In this document: positions 24,404 to 32,893 of the stretch, one piece after another
Layout of the letters: every line of letters starts with the position of its first letter
Position numbering within the stretch: position 1 is the stretch's first letter
Assembly (NCBI GenBank): GCA_052315315.1
Contig: JBLSDE010000011.1
Span: 1 to 43,552, forward strand
Length of the DNA: 43,552 nt
DNA from: Cuniculiplasma sp052315315
Lineage (GTDB): Archaea; Thermoplasmatota; Thermoplasmata; Thermoplasmatales; Thermoplasmataceae
Direction: 5' to 3'
The notes under the pieces: generated by a model
What the model was told of the DNA's origin: nothing
The model's database searches: none
Seen by the model: only the letters and a program-made list of their open reading frames with translations
Position numbers and translations under genes: made by a program

Positions 24404-25153
24404 TCACTTCATATAGATTCTCTTTCCCGAGGATGAAAGTTTTGTTCTGCCAAATTCGTACATTTTCCTGACATCATTCAAATTAAATGTAGGACCATCC
24501 TTGCATACCTGTAATCCATCTATGGAGCAGGAGTCACATAGTCCAATGCCGCATTTCATACTTCTCTCAAAGGAGAATTCAACATTGAGGTTTTTGTCTT
24601 TTAACATCTCAAAAACAGATTTCATCATCATTTCAGGACCACAAACATATATGGCTTTAAATTTTGTCAGATCAACAGTCTTGATGCCTTCCATGACAAG
24701 TCCTTTTATTCCTTTTGATCCATCTTCGGTAACACATATTGCTTTACCTGGGGAAAACGCATTCTCAAAAAGTAACTCATCGCCTGTTTTTGCGGCTATT
24801 ATCCCCGTTGCATTCTCATCAATCAAAGATCTCAGGGATGCCATTCCCGATCCGCCTCCAATAAGCAATTTTTCCCCATTAGTGTTTGTAAACGGCTTTC
24901 CATAGGGACCACGTAGATATAGTATATCTCCCTTCTCAAACTCAGAAAGTTTTTCGGTGGTTTTTCCATATACCTTTACAGTTATACATTTTGAACCATC
25001 TACTGTTGCCACAGTCATAGGAATTTCTGAATACCCTGGGACCCAAACCATTACAAACTGACCAGGAAATACCTCCACTTCCCAGTCAAAATACATTGAG
25101 AAAACTGTTGGAGTCTCCTTTACCTTCTTTTTTATCTGTAAATGATAAATCAT
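24404..25153 (-). CDS. pyrK: dihydroorotate dehydrogenase electron-transfer subunit
   Basis: A 249-aa protein of the ferredoxin-NADP reductase type. An FAD domain (VFPGQFVMVWVPGYSEIPM) is followed by an NAD domain with LLIGGGSGMASLRSL (about 97-110). A [2Fe-2S] site is formed by Cys201, 206, 209 and 217 in KCGIGLCDSCSIDGLQVC. PyrK couples PyrD of class IB to NAD+. Its start overlaps the pyrD stop by four bases (ATGA), indicating translational coupling and a stoichiometric PyrD-PyrK complex. Confidence 0.94.
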   Translation of the reverse strand: MIYHLQIKKKVKETPTVFSMYFDWEVEVFPGQFVMVWVPGYSEIPMTVATVDGSKCITVKVYGKTTEKLSEFEKGDILYLRGPYGKPFTNTNGEKLLIGGGSGMASLRSLIDENATGIIAAKTGDELLFENAFSPGKAICVTEDGSKGIKGLVMEGIKTVDLTKFKAIYVCGPEMMMKSVFEMLKDKNLNVEFSFERSMKCGIGLCDSCSIDGLQVCKDGPTFNLNDVRKMYEFGRTKLSSSGKRIYMK

Positions 25154-26052
25154 TGAACTGCCACCCCAACAATATCATCAATCCTCTTAATCCCATTGGA
25201 TTCCATAAATTGAGTCATTTCTTCCTTAATATTTTTGAATATACCCCTTCCATATTTCCAAACTGCGGTTCCAACCTGAACTGCAGAAGCTCCTGCCATT
25301 ATATACTCTAAAGCATCATACCCATTTTGTATGCCACCAACACCCACAACTTCCACATCTAGTTCCTTTTTGATTTCATATACCATCCTAATTCCAACAG
25401 ATTTGATTGCTGGTCCTGACATCCCACCATATATATTAGTAAGAACTGGTTTCTTTGCATAGATGTCAATAGCCATGGCTCTTACTGTATTAATAAGTAC
25501 CAGTGCATCGCTTTCTGAGGCTGCCTGACCAATATCTAGGATGCTGGTTACGTTAGGAGAAAGTTTGGACCAGATAGGAATATCTATTGAACCTTTCAGT
25601 TCTTTCACTATTTCCTTAACAAGAACGGGATCACTTCCAACTTCGGTTCCAAATCCCTTAACGTGTGGGCAGGAAAGATTAAGTTCAATTGCATCAACTC
25701 CATAATCCGTCATCCTTTCAGCAAGGCTTAAAAAACCGTTTGAATCTGCTGCAAATATGCTTCCAATTACTGGTTTCCCGGCTTTTTTTGCTATATGAAT
25801 CTCTTCCTCGTAGATTTCTATACCAGGGTTAGGGAGACCCATTGCATTGATTATATAACTTTCGTTCTCAACTACAACTGGTGGAATATACCCATTTCTT
25901 TCCTCGTTTCCAATTGATTTAGTTACCGCGGCAGCTGCTCCCTCTTCAAGTATTCTTTTAATAGTGTAGCCATTCTCATCCAGTATTCCGGAAGCCAGCA
26001 TTACAGGGTGTTCAAGTTCGAGACTCCCGATTTTAGTCTTCAGATCTGACAT
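25150..26052 (-). CDS. pyrD: dihydroorotate dehydrogenase, class IB catalytic subunit
   Basis: A 300-aa FMN TIM barrel. The active-site Cys128 is in IELNLSCPHVKGFG, typical of class I (class II uses Ser). The FMN phosphate site is in VEVVGVGGIQNGYDALEYIM and AGASAVQVGTAVW. With PyrK it oxidises dihydroorotate to orotate using NAD+. It leads the operon pyrD-pyrK-queE-pyrC. The ATG at 26052 has a TATA box 24.5 bases upstream, so the operon mRNA is probably leaderless. Confidence 0.95.
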   Translation of the reverse strand: MSDLKTKIGSLELEHPVMLASGILDENGYTIKRILEEGAAAAVTKSIGNEERNGYIPPVVVENESYIINAMGLPNPGIEIYEEEIHIAKKAGKPVIGSIFAADSNGFLSLAERMTDYGVDAIELNLSCPHVKGFGTEVGSDPVLVKEIVKELKGSIDIPIWSKLSPNVTSILDIGQAASESDALVLINTVRAMAIDIYAKKPVLTNIYGGMSGPAIKSVGIRMVYEIKKELDVEVVGVGGIQNGYDALEYIMAGASAVQVGTAVWKYGRGIFKNIKEEMTQFMESNGIKRIDDIVGVAVQ

Positions 26053-26072
26053 TCAAGTTTAAGTGTTTACGC

Positions 26073-26080
26073 TTATTTTT
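26073..26080 (-). promoter_or_regulatory. TATA box of the pyrD-pyrK-queE-pyrC operon
   Basis: On the minus strand AAAAATAA is centred 24.5 bases before the pyrD ATG. Confidence 0.55.
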
Positions 26081-26774
26081 AGATTTCCTAAATTTTCTGA
26101 TAAATTGGAATGTCATACTTTCCTAATTGTCAGAAAGAGTTCCAATATTATCTGCATGTTCACAATAAGGGAACTCCCTGGAAAAGAATGTAAAATTGAT
26201 AATGTGATTCATCCCTTAAATTCCACATAAAACAACAGGAATATGGGGAGGGGATAAGTAGGAATGAAATATACTTCTTAATTTTTAACTGGGCATTTTA
26301 ATAGCATTCACATTCAAGGCCTTTAATACTGCAGCTTAACTTAAATTATAAGACATTGTTCATTGAGTAAACCCTTAAATGGATTCTTTCATTAACTACA
26401 AGAGCAATTATTCGCCTTCACTGAGTAGAAGTTAATTGGATAATCAGGTCAATAATAGGCAATAATCCCTTGATTTTGTAAATGTCCTATTCCATTGGTT
26501 TTTACTTATTGCAACACATTACTTCCCCTAACTGAGCAAGTAATTTCAAATATATTCTTGAAAATTATCCTTTTTTATATGATATAGGATATACGATTAT
26601 GTGATCTGCTTAAATATGTATTGTTGGGAATAATAAAATTATAATATTACGTTGGGAGTGGAGATAGTTCCATATAATGGGTTTTTGTAGGGCACATCTC
26701 GAAAAGAGATAATTCGGAAATAATGGGGTAATCGGTTTTTAAATTCGTGGCTGTTCACTCCATTCGGGAATGGA
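26081..26774. other. AT-rich intergenic region, no gene recognised
   Basis: About 700 bases between pyrD and the HisA-like gene, the longest gap outside the accessory region. All frames carry frequent stops; the best plus-strand ORF, at 26157, is only about 24 codons (MFTIRELPGKE start). No tRNA, repeat or CRISPR is visible. The right part holds two short hairpins (26696-26710 and 26751-26781) and several TATA-like stretches such as TTTTTATATG near 26573. It could host a small RNA or be eroded sequence. Confidence 0.4.
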
Positions 26775-26781
26775 TTAACAG
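26751..26781. terminator. hairpin at the 3' end of the HisA-like gene (possible terminator)
   Basis: CTGTT, CCATT, a CGGG loop, AATGG and AACAG form an interrupted stem-loop that includes the stop codon of the minus-strand gene. On that strand a T-rich stretch follows only some 10 bases later. Archaeal termination mostly needs T-runs, so the role is uncertain. Confidence 0.25.
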
Positions 26782-27254
26782 TCGTATTTTAGACTATCTG
26801 GGTAGTCGGACAACCAGATTATTTTTTCATTTATCTCGTGAAATGGACCATAGTAGAAATATAATCCTGGTCTATCATAAATTCTGCAAGTTAAATACAT
26901 ATTTCCACCAAATTCATTGAATCTTCTTATGTCCATTGGAGTAGAACAACGCATAACCAGTTCATCTGTTATATCGAAGAAATTTCTTAATTTCTCATCA
27001 TCTAGTGTATTATTTATTACAACCCTGGATGCACCTGAAATCATAAGGTCGATAAGATCGTTTTCCTTATACGGGTAGGCCATAAGCGTAAATTCAATAT
27101 ACTTTGAAATTTCGGAATAAAGCTTAAAATTAAATTGATACCTGTTTAAAGCATCCATATCGATGACAAAAGCCTCATCTTCCGGAAATCTGGCTATTTG
27201 TGTCATATTTTTATAGCCGAAGATACTACCTCCATTAATTATCAGGCACTGCAC
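26775..27254 (-). CDS. short HisA/HisF-like TIM-barrel-related protein
   Basis: A 159-aa protein starting at a GTG that has TTATTTAA centred 25.5 bases upstream. FVIDMDALNRYQFNFKLYSE and DLMISGASRVVINNTLDDEK resemble the 'l.DlDai.g...n' start and 'Ga.rvvigT..l' strand of HisA-related archaeal proteins, which normally exceed 220 aa. About a third of a barrel is therefore missing. It also lacks the usual phosphate-binding GG and GTAA loops. I take it as a diverged half-barrel relative of unknown activity. The C-terminal third (YLTCRIYDRPGLYFYYGPFH) is unlike HisA. Monocistronic. Confidence 0.5.
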   Translation of the reverse strand: MQCLIINGGSIFGYKNMTQIARFPEDEAFVIDMDALNRYQFNFKLYSEISKYIEFTLMAYPYKENDLIDLMISGASRVVINNTLDDEKLRNFFDITDELVMRCSTPMDIRRFNEFGGNMYLTCRIYDRPGLYFYYGPFHEINEKIIWLSDYPDSLKYDC

Positions 27255-27275
27255 GTCTAGGTAATTATAACAACG

Positions 27276-27283
27276 TTAAATAA
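27276..27283 (-). promoter_or_regulatory. TATA box of the HisA-like gene
   Basis: On the minus strand TTATTTAA is centred 25.5 bases before the GTG at 27254. Confidence 0.5.
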
Positions 27284-27399
27284 CTTACATGTTACCCATT
27301 ATCATGGACTATATTCTAATTCATGAACATCTGATATTCGCTAACCTATTAAATATCTATATATCCATACATTTACTTATGGAAAAGCTAACAAAAGTT

Positions 27400-27407
27400 T
27401 TTATTAT
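27400..27407 (+). promoter_or_regulatory. TATA box of the tandem universal stress protein gene
   Basis: TTTATTAT is centred 24.5 bases before the ATG at 27428, again a leaderless spacing. Confidence 0.5.
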
Positions 27408-27427
27408 CTTGTAGGCATTACATAATT

Positions 27428-28237
27428 ATGATAGATCAGCAAACCTCCTATCTGGCAAAGACGGATCGTATCCTTGTCCCTATGGCCAAAGGAGAAAGCT
27501 CAAAAAAGGCTTTTACAATTGCAACCCAGTTCGCAAGGGTTCTTGGCTCTCAAATTACGGCATTAACAATTAAAGAAGAGACCAAAGAGGTAACTTGGAG
27601 CCAGAAAGTGGCCATAATCATGAATGCCTATAAGGAGGCTAAAAGTGAAGGTCTCAATGTAATCCCAAAGATCCAGAGTTCCAAAAGCATAAAGGAAGGC
27701 ATCATTTCAGAGGTAAATTCAAGAAATTACGATCTTGTCTTGATGAGCAGTAGAGCAAGGCCTGGAATATCAACATCCTTACTTGGCCCAATAGGGGATT
27801 ATGTTATCAAAAATTCCAAAAACACAGTTGCCGCAGTTTCTCTTAAACGGGACACATTCCCATACAAAAATATATTTGTACCAATGAGCGAAAGGCTGAA
27901 TACGAGAAAGTCAGTTTATCTATCAGCAATATTTGCAAAGGTATTGGGGGCCAAATTTTCACTGTGCGATATGACAGATTTTGACAAAAAGAAAATTCAT
28001 GGTTTCAAAACCATAATGAACAATGAGATATGGAAGGAATTGAATCTGGATTACGAAATAACAAAACTCTCAGGTGAAAATCTAAGGGAGTCTGTAATGA
28101 ACAGACTCTATGCTTCCTCGTCTGACCTTATAATACTTGGACTAAGGCCGGATCCTTATTCAAACGTTCGAATAAATTCTGATATAAAAAGGATTATGAA
28201 AGATATACCTATAGATTCAATATTAATCAAGAGATGA
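27428..28237 (+). CDS. tandem universal stress protein (UspA-like) next to the kdp operon
   Basis: The 269-aa protein has two UspA-like halves. The first begins DRILVPMAKGESSKKAFTIA and reaches DLVLMSSRARPGISTSLLGP. The second begins YKNIFVPMSERLNTRKSVYL and reaches DLIILGLRPDPYSNVRINS. Only the first half keeps something like the glycine-rich nucleotide loop (GPIGDYVIKNSKNTV); the second has lost it. There is no kinase or membrane domain. The gene is convergent with kdpC and overlaps it by 15 bp. In bacteria the KdpD sensor contains a Usp domain that senses nucleotides, and no KdpD/KdpE is present here. A link to Kdp control is an attractive but unproven inference. Confidence 0.8.
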   Translation: MIDQQTSYLAKTDRILVPMAKGESSKKAFTIATQFARVLGSQITALTIKEETKEVTWSQKVAIIMNAYKEAKSEGLNVIPKIQSSKSIKEGIISEVNSRNYDLVLMSSRARPGISTSLLGPIGDYVIKNSKNTVAAVSLKRDTFPYKNIFVPMSERLNTRKSVYLSAIFAKVLGAKFSLCDMTDFDKKKIHGFKTIMNNEIWKELNLDYEITKLSGENLRESVMNRLYASSSDLIILGLRPDPYSNVRINSDIKRIMKDIPIDSILIKR

Positions 28238-28879
28238 TTTACTCAATATATTGTGGTTCATCAGGAAATTTATGATTCCAACATCAAGATACATAATATT
28301 AACGTAGTAAGAACCAAATATGGGGAAATCCTGAGATTTGCTTTCATTTATTAGGCTATTGATTGTACTATTGACTTCATTCCACGACAGGCTTACGTTC
28401 TTGAGTTTTCCCAGATTGATTATGGCCTGTTCAACTCTCTTCTCCTGAATGAGGGCACCTTCAAGTGGAATGTTGGGGTCAAGCCCTGAAGCAGAATCCA
28501 TAACCATCTCTCCAGGAATTTGACTTAAGGTGACATTTGGATTCATCTCTTCAAATTTATGTATATTTTGCAAGGTCTGATTCAGAGAAGCATTTGTTCC
28601 AGGAGCACACTCGGGCGCACCTGAGGTACTTTGATTGAAATTTATAGCAGACGGTCTAGCTTGAAAGAAGTAGCTTCTGTTAAAAGCCTGGGCAAGAAGA
28701 TAACTTCCATAAATCTTTCCATCAAGATTGATCTGGCTCCCATTTGCAGATCCTGGATCCAAATTCTCAGCCACAAGAGATGTGACGCTGGGTATTATGA
28801 ATCCCACAATCAGAATTATTATTACCATAATTATTACTGACGATTTTACTATCCCCAAAAATTCCTTCATTTTTACCAT
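28223..28879 (-). CDS. kdpC: K+-transporting ATPase subunit KdpC
   Basis: A 218-aa protein with one N-terminal membrane helix (SSVIIMVIIILIVGFIIPSV). The extracytoplasmic domain carries KdpC signatures: SYFFQARPSAINF, TSGAPECAPGTNASLNQTL, and DSASGLDPNIPLEGALIQ. KdpC stabilises the KdpFABC complex and helps K+ binding from the outside. It overlaps kdpB by seven bases at its start and the Usp gene at its end. It is the last gene of the kdp operon. Confidence 0.93.
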   Translation of the reverse strand: MVKMKEFLGIVKSSVIIMVIIILIVGFIIPSVTSLVAENLDPGSANGSQINLDGKIYGSYLLAQAFNRSYFFQARPSAINFNQSTSGAPECAPGTNASLNQTLQNIHKFEEMNPNVTLSQIPGEMVMDSASGLDPNIPLEGALIQEKRVEQAIINLGKLKNVSLSWNEVNSTINSLINESKSQDFPIFGSYYVNIMYLDVGIINFLMNHNILSKSSLD

Positions 28880-30864
28880 AGGACACCGACCCCCAACAAA
28901 ATGTAATAAATGGCACCAATTGCCAGAAATGGAAGCAGCACGCCACCTACCCCATAAACTATAATATTCCTTTTGAGGAGATCGTTTATTCCCGATGGCC
29001 TGAATTTAACCCCTCTTATGGCCAACGGAATTAACATGGGTATGATGAACGTATTGAATATGAGCGCCGAAGTCACGGCAAGCAAAGGATCAGTGAAGCC
29101 AAGGATATTAATAAAGGAAAGTTGAGGAAACATAAAAAAGACCGCAGGAATGATGACAAAATATTTTGAAATGTCATTGGCAATGCTGAACGTGGTTAAA
29201 GAGCCCCTTGTAATCAATATCTGTTTTCCAAGGAATATCACATCCATCAACTTAGTGGGGTCATTTTCCAGATCTATCATGTTGGCAGCATCCTTGGCTG
29301 CCTGGGTTCCACTATTCATGGCGAATCCAACGTCTGCAAGTGCAAGGGCTGGTGCATCATTTGTCCCATCCCCTACCATTGCGACCATTCTTTGTTTTTC
29401 TTTCTCTTCCTGAACCTTGTTGTATTTATCCTTTGGTTTACTGTTGGCAACAACTTCATCAATGGATGCCTCACGGGCTATGTACTGAGCCGTGAGCTCA
29501 TTATCTCCTGTACACATTACAGGTTTAATGTTCATAGCTTTTAATGCTTCAATTCTCTCCTTAATCCATGGTTTTAATATATCGTTGAATTCAATTGCAC
29601 CCAGTATACCTTTGTCTGAGATTACAACCATGGCTGTCCCTCCCCTTGAGGATATTTCTGCACACCTTGCTTCTATGTAGTTATCCTTACTGCCTGCCAG
29701 TTCCCAGATTGCATTTGGGGAACCTTTGTATATGAATTCTTTTCCTTTTTTTACCCCACTGAATTTCGTATCTGGAGTAAAGGGAACAAATTCATACTCA
29801 TTCATGGGGATATCCTTAAGATCAGGCCTTTTTTCTAGAGCCTTTTTCACTACGGATATTCCTTCCTTTGTTTCGTCAAAGTATGAAGATATGTATGCAG
29901 CTTTGTAAAGATCATCCTCTGTTATATCACGATTCGGGTAAATTGCATTTGCCTCTCTGTCCCCAATTGTAATTGTGCCGGTTTTATCAAGTATAATAGT
30001 ATCTATGTCCCCTGCATTCTCAACAGCCCTACCGCTTTTTGCGATAACGTTGAATTGGCTTACTTTATTTATTGCGGCTACACCAAGGGCCGGAAGTAAA
30101 GCTCCTATGGTTGTGGGTATGAGACATATCAATAAGACAACCAGTATAAACAGGTTCACGTTTGTATTCAGAAATGTACCTAGGGTGTATACTGAAGATG
30201 TTATTATAAGAAAGACAAGAGTTAGACCTGATAGCAAAATGGAAAGTGCAATCTCGTTTGGCGTCTTTGCTCTTATGGATCCTTCAACAAGTTCAATCAT
30301 CTTGTCGAGAAAAGTTTCTCCAGGATTTGCAGTTATTCTTATCTTAACCTTATTATCGAGAAGCACCGTTGCACCAGTTACGCTATCCCCCTGGACTTTA
30401 AAAACAGGTTTAGACTCACCTGTGATTGAAGATTCGTTAAAATAACCTCTCCCCTCAACAATTTCTCCATCAGTTGGGACGGTTTCGTCTTTCCTGACCT
30501 CAACGATCATTCCCTTTCTAAGTTCTGTCGAGGGAATCATCCTCTCACCTGTTTCATCCACAACCCTTCCGTTTGTCTCACGCTTCATTTTTTTCAGCGT
30601 TGCAGTTATATTTCTGCTCTTGCCTTCTGCCAGTGATTCTGCAAGATTCGAAAAGAAAATTGTTAGAAATAAGAGGATAATAACAGAAACATAGAATTGA
30701 ATATACACAGGGCTCAGATTAAGTCCGTACTGGGAATGGAATATCAAAAGGTATACAGAAACAAACATGGCAAGTTCAGTGATGAACATAACCGGATTTC
30801 TTATGATTTTACGGGGATCGAAGCTTTTAATTGCATTAAAGGCTGCTTCTATGTATTGATTCAT
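28873..30864 (-). CDS. kdpB: K+-transporting ATPase ATP-binding subunit KdpB
   Basis: A 663-aa P-type ATPase, a few residues shorter than the bacterial protein. The actuator motif is ESSITGESKPVF, the phosphorylation motif is TIILDKTGTITIGD, and the hinge is VAMVGDGTNDAPALALADVG. The C-terminal membrane helices include ITRGSLTTFSIANDISKYF. It hydrolyses ATP to drive K+ uptake through KdpA. It overlaps kdpA by four bases (ATGA), so synthesis is coupled. Confidence 0.97.
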   Translation of the reverse strand: MNQYIEAAFNAIKSFDPRKIIRNPVMFITELAMFVSVYLLIFHSQYGLNLSPVYIQFYVSVIILLFLTIFFSNLAESLAEGKSRNITATLKKMKRETNGRVVDETGERMIPSTELRKGMIVEVRKDETVPTDGEIVEGRGYFNESSITGESKPVFKVQGDSVTGATVLLDNKVKIRITANPGETFLDKMIELVEGSIRAKTPNEIALSILLSGLTLVFLIITSSVYTLGTFLNTNVNLFILVVLLICLIPTTIGALLPALGVAAINKVSQFNVIAKSGRAVENAGDIDTIILDKTGTITIGDREANAIYPNRDITEDDLYKAAYISSYFDETKEGISVVKKALEKRPDLKDIPMNEYEFVPFTPDTKFSGVKKGKEFIYKGSPNAIWELAGSKDNYIEARCAEISSRGGTAMVVISDKGILGAIEFNDILKPWIKERIEALKAMNIKPVMCTGDNELTAQYIAREASIDEVVANSKPKDKYNKVQEEKEKQRMVAMVGDGTNDAPALALADVGFAMNSGTQAAKDAANMIDLENDPTKLMDVIFLGKQILITRGSLTTFSIANDISKYFVIIPAVFFMFPQLSFINILGFTDPLLAVTSALIFNTFIIPMLIPLAIRGVKFRPSGINDLLKRNIIVYGVGGVLLPFLAIGAIYYILLGVGVLW

Positions 30865-32639
30865 CTAACCACCCCTACAAGTAAAGAGAATGCCCTTCCC
30901 CACGCCAGTAAAGGTCCTGCTGAAAGTATGGGAAAGAAAGATATCAATCCAAGTAAGATCATCGTGAATAATAGCATGAATCCAAACCAGAATGAGCCAA
31001 TATCTACAGATCTGCCATATTGTACCTTTGGCTTCTTATAGGCAAAGGATTCTGCCACAATCAGCTGAAAGGCCATAATGGGATAACGGCCCATTAACAT
31101 TATAATGCCGTCCAGAACATTAAAAAATGGAGAGTTTGTGGCGAATCCTCCAACCTCTGAACCATTATTTGATGCGGCCGATGCATATTCGTAAAGCAGT
31201 GCAGTAATCTGATCCGGATGTGTATTGACAAAGCTTTTCATCAAGATGGGTGCAAAGAGAAGGGTGAACCCAAGTGGTACTATTATGATAAGAGGATGTA
31301 TAATAAGACTGAATGTTGAATATTTTATCTCCCTGGAACTTATTTTCAGGCTCATAATTTCAGGAAGTTTACCAACCATCAAAGACACAAGGAAAACTGT
31401 AAATATAACATAGGAAAAAATATTCAAAACACCAGTGCCTACTCCGCCAAGTGGATCATTCAGTAGCATTGGGAATAGAATTCCTAAAATCCCGGCCGGG
31501 GTATAATCTATCAGGGCTGCATTTGCAGCACCTGTTGATGTGAGCGTGGCCGCACTTCCAAAAATTGTACTTTGTGAGATTCCCAAGGCAGTTTCTTTTC
31601 CTATGTAATTGCCACCGAAATTGTATCCTATGTTATAAAGAGCAGGAACTCCTGATATTTCACCAAAAAAGGCAAGGAATGCACTGAAGGAGAAAAGAAC
31701 TATTATTACGCCAAAAAGCATGCTGGAAAACTTTCTGTTCTCAAGCACCTGACCAATTGCAAATATGGAACCTATTGGTATTATGGTAAAGGATATCACT
31801 TCTATTAGATTGGTTATCCATGACGGATTTTCAAAGGGGTATCCTGCGTTGGCTCCGTAAAAACCACCACCATTTGTTCCTATATTTTTGATCCCCTCCA
31901 GAGAAGCAACAGGTCCGATTGGAATGTTTAAGGTGAATTTGTCAAAGAATGGATGTATTACAATACTCGTATAGGTTGTATCCGGAACGCCGAAAATGAT
32001 CAATAATACTGTCGCCAAGAAAGAAAGAGGTAGGAGCAGATCGAAAATGGAAACAAGAAAGTCATGAAAGAAGTTACCGAGTTTTCCATCGTCGTTTATT
32101 ATACCTCTTATAAATGCCATAGATGCTGCAAACCCTGTGGCAGCTGACACATACATAAGCCCAATTATTACAATGGTTACATCACTATAACTCAATCTTA
32201 GGGGGTTTGAATAATGCTGTAAATCTGTATTGGTAAGAAAACTTACAACCGTGTTGAAGGCAAGGTAAAAATTCATGGGTCTTTGACCAGGGAATTTAAA
32301 GAATTGTCCCTGAATCAAAAGAAAAGAGAGGGAAAAAACACCTACAATAAAATTAAAAATAATCAGGGTCAGGAAATAACCCTTAAAATTGCTTGTATTT
32401 TTAGGATCCACACCAGCCAGCTTTTCAATCTTTTCAATAATTGGAGCAGTGTATCTTCTTAAATATGTGTTCTCTCCCCTGTACAATTTCTTTATGTACG
32501 GAGCTAGAAGATATCCGAGAAAGGAGATAACTGCCAGATAAATTACAATAATTATAACACCTGATACAATCCTTTCATTTACAAAAAAGTTTAACCAAAA
32601 ATTCCCGCTGGATGTGGACAAACCATCAAGTGAGGTCAT
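30861..32639 (-). CDS. kdpA: K+-transporting ATPase channel subunit KdpA
   Basis: A 592-aa polytopic protein, slightly longer than the usual 557 or so. The selectivity-filter loop IGTNGGGFYGANAGYPFENP matches the KdpA signature 'GTNGGGF..AN..hPfENP'. Other repeats include TNTDLQHYSNP and the SAATLTSTGAANAALIDY region. It is the K+-conducting, SKT-related subunit of KdpFABC. Its ATG overlaps the stop of a 32-codon kdpF-like gene (ATGA). It belongs with kdpF, kdpB and kdpC in one operon for growth at low K+. Confidence 0.96.
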   Translation of the reverse strand: MTSLDGLSTSSGNFWLNFFVNERIVSGVIIIVIYLAVISFLGYLLAPYIKKLYRGENTYLRRYTAPIIEKIEKLAGVDPKNTSNFKGYFLTLIIFNFIVGVFSLSFLLIQGQFFKFPGQRPMNFYLAFNTVVSFLTNTDLQHYSNPLRLSYSDVTIVIIGLMYVSAATGFAASMAFIRGIINDDGKLGNFFHDFLVSIFDLLLPLSFLATVLLIIFGVPDTTYTSIVIHPFFDKFTLNIPIGPVASLEGIKNIGTNGGGFYGANAGYPFENPSWITNLIEVISFTIIPIGSIFAIGQVLENRKFSSMLFGVIIVLFSFSAFLAFFGEISGVPALYNIGYNFGGNYIGKETALGISQSTIFGSAATLTSTGAANAALIDYTPAGILGILFPMLLNDPLGGVGTGVLNIFSYVIFTVFLVSLMVGKLPEIMSLKISSREIKYSTFSLIIHPLIIIVPLGFTLLFAPILMKSFVNTHPDQITALLYEYASAASNNGSEVGGFATNSPFFNVLDGIIMLMGRYPIMAFQLIVAESFAYKKPKVQYGRSVDIGSFWFGFMLLFTMILLGLISFFPILSAGPLLAWGRAFSLLVGVVR

Positions 32640-32734
32640 AACTTCTCAGCCCTTATTATTGTGTAAATCAGATAAATTGACGCCAAGCCAACCATAACAG
32701 CTAGGGGTATTACCCACAAACCGACTTGATACAT
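32636..32734 (-). CDS. kdpF: KdpF-like 32-aa membrane peptide
   Basis: An ATG at 32734 opens 32 codons closed by TGA at 32636-32638, overlapping the kdpA start codon by ATGA. The peptide is one membrane helix (LWVIPLAVMVGLASIYLIYT) with a short basic end, IIRAEKL. KdpF is a roughly 29-aa single-helix subunit encoded directly before kdpA in bacteria, and size, topology and position all fit. Such short peptides carry little sequence signature, so position carries most of the weight. TTTAATAT lies 25.5 bases upstream of its ATG, making it the operon-leading gene. Confidence 0.75.
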   Translation of the reverse strand: MYQVGLWVIPLAVMVGLASIYLIYTIIRAEKL

Positions 32735-32755
32735 TTCACTTTGGATAATTCGGAA

Positions 32756-32763
32756 ATATTAAA
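32756..32763 (-). promoter_or_regulatory. candidate TATA box of the kdpFABC operon
   Basis: On the minus strand TTTAATAT is centred 25.5 bases before the kdpF ATG. A second TATA-like CTATATAA lies about 25 bases further upstream (around 32781-32788), so two start sites are possible. Confidence 0.5.
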
Positions 32764-32893
32764 GCTTAATCCACAAGAGTTATATAGGATACTGGAGAAA
32801 TCATTAAGTTGATTTCTTACAAATACTTGGAAAAAGCATAATGTTTATTAATGATTATTACTGAAATGAAATTTATCCATTCGTGGAAAATAA

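Noticed and set aside
27428..28237. KdpD sensor kinase for the kdp operon
   Set aside because: Only Usp-like folds are present. There is no KdpD N-terminal Walker domain, no membrane helices and no histidine kinase core.
29975..30445. 156-codon ORF antisense to kdpB
   Set aside because: It is a shadow of the highly conserved KdpB sequence on the other strand.
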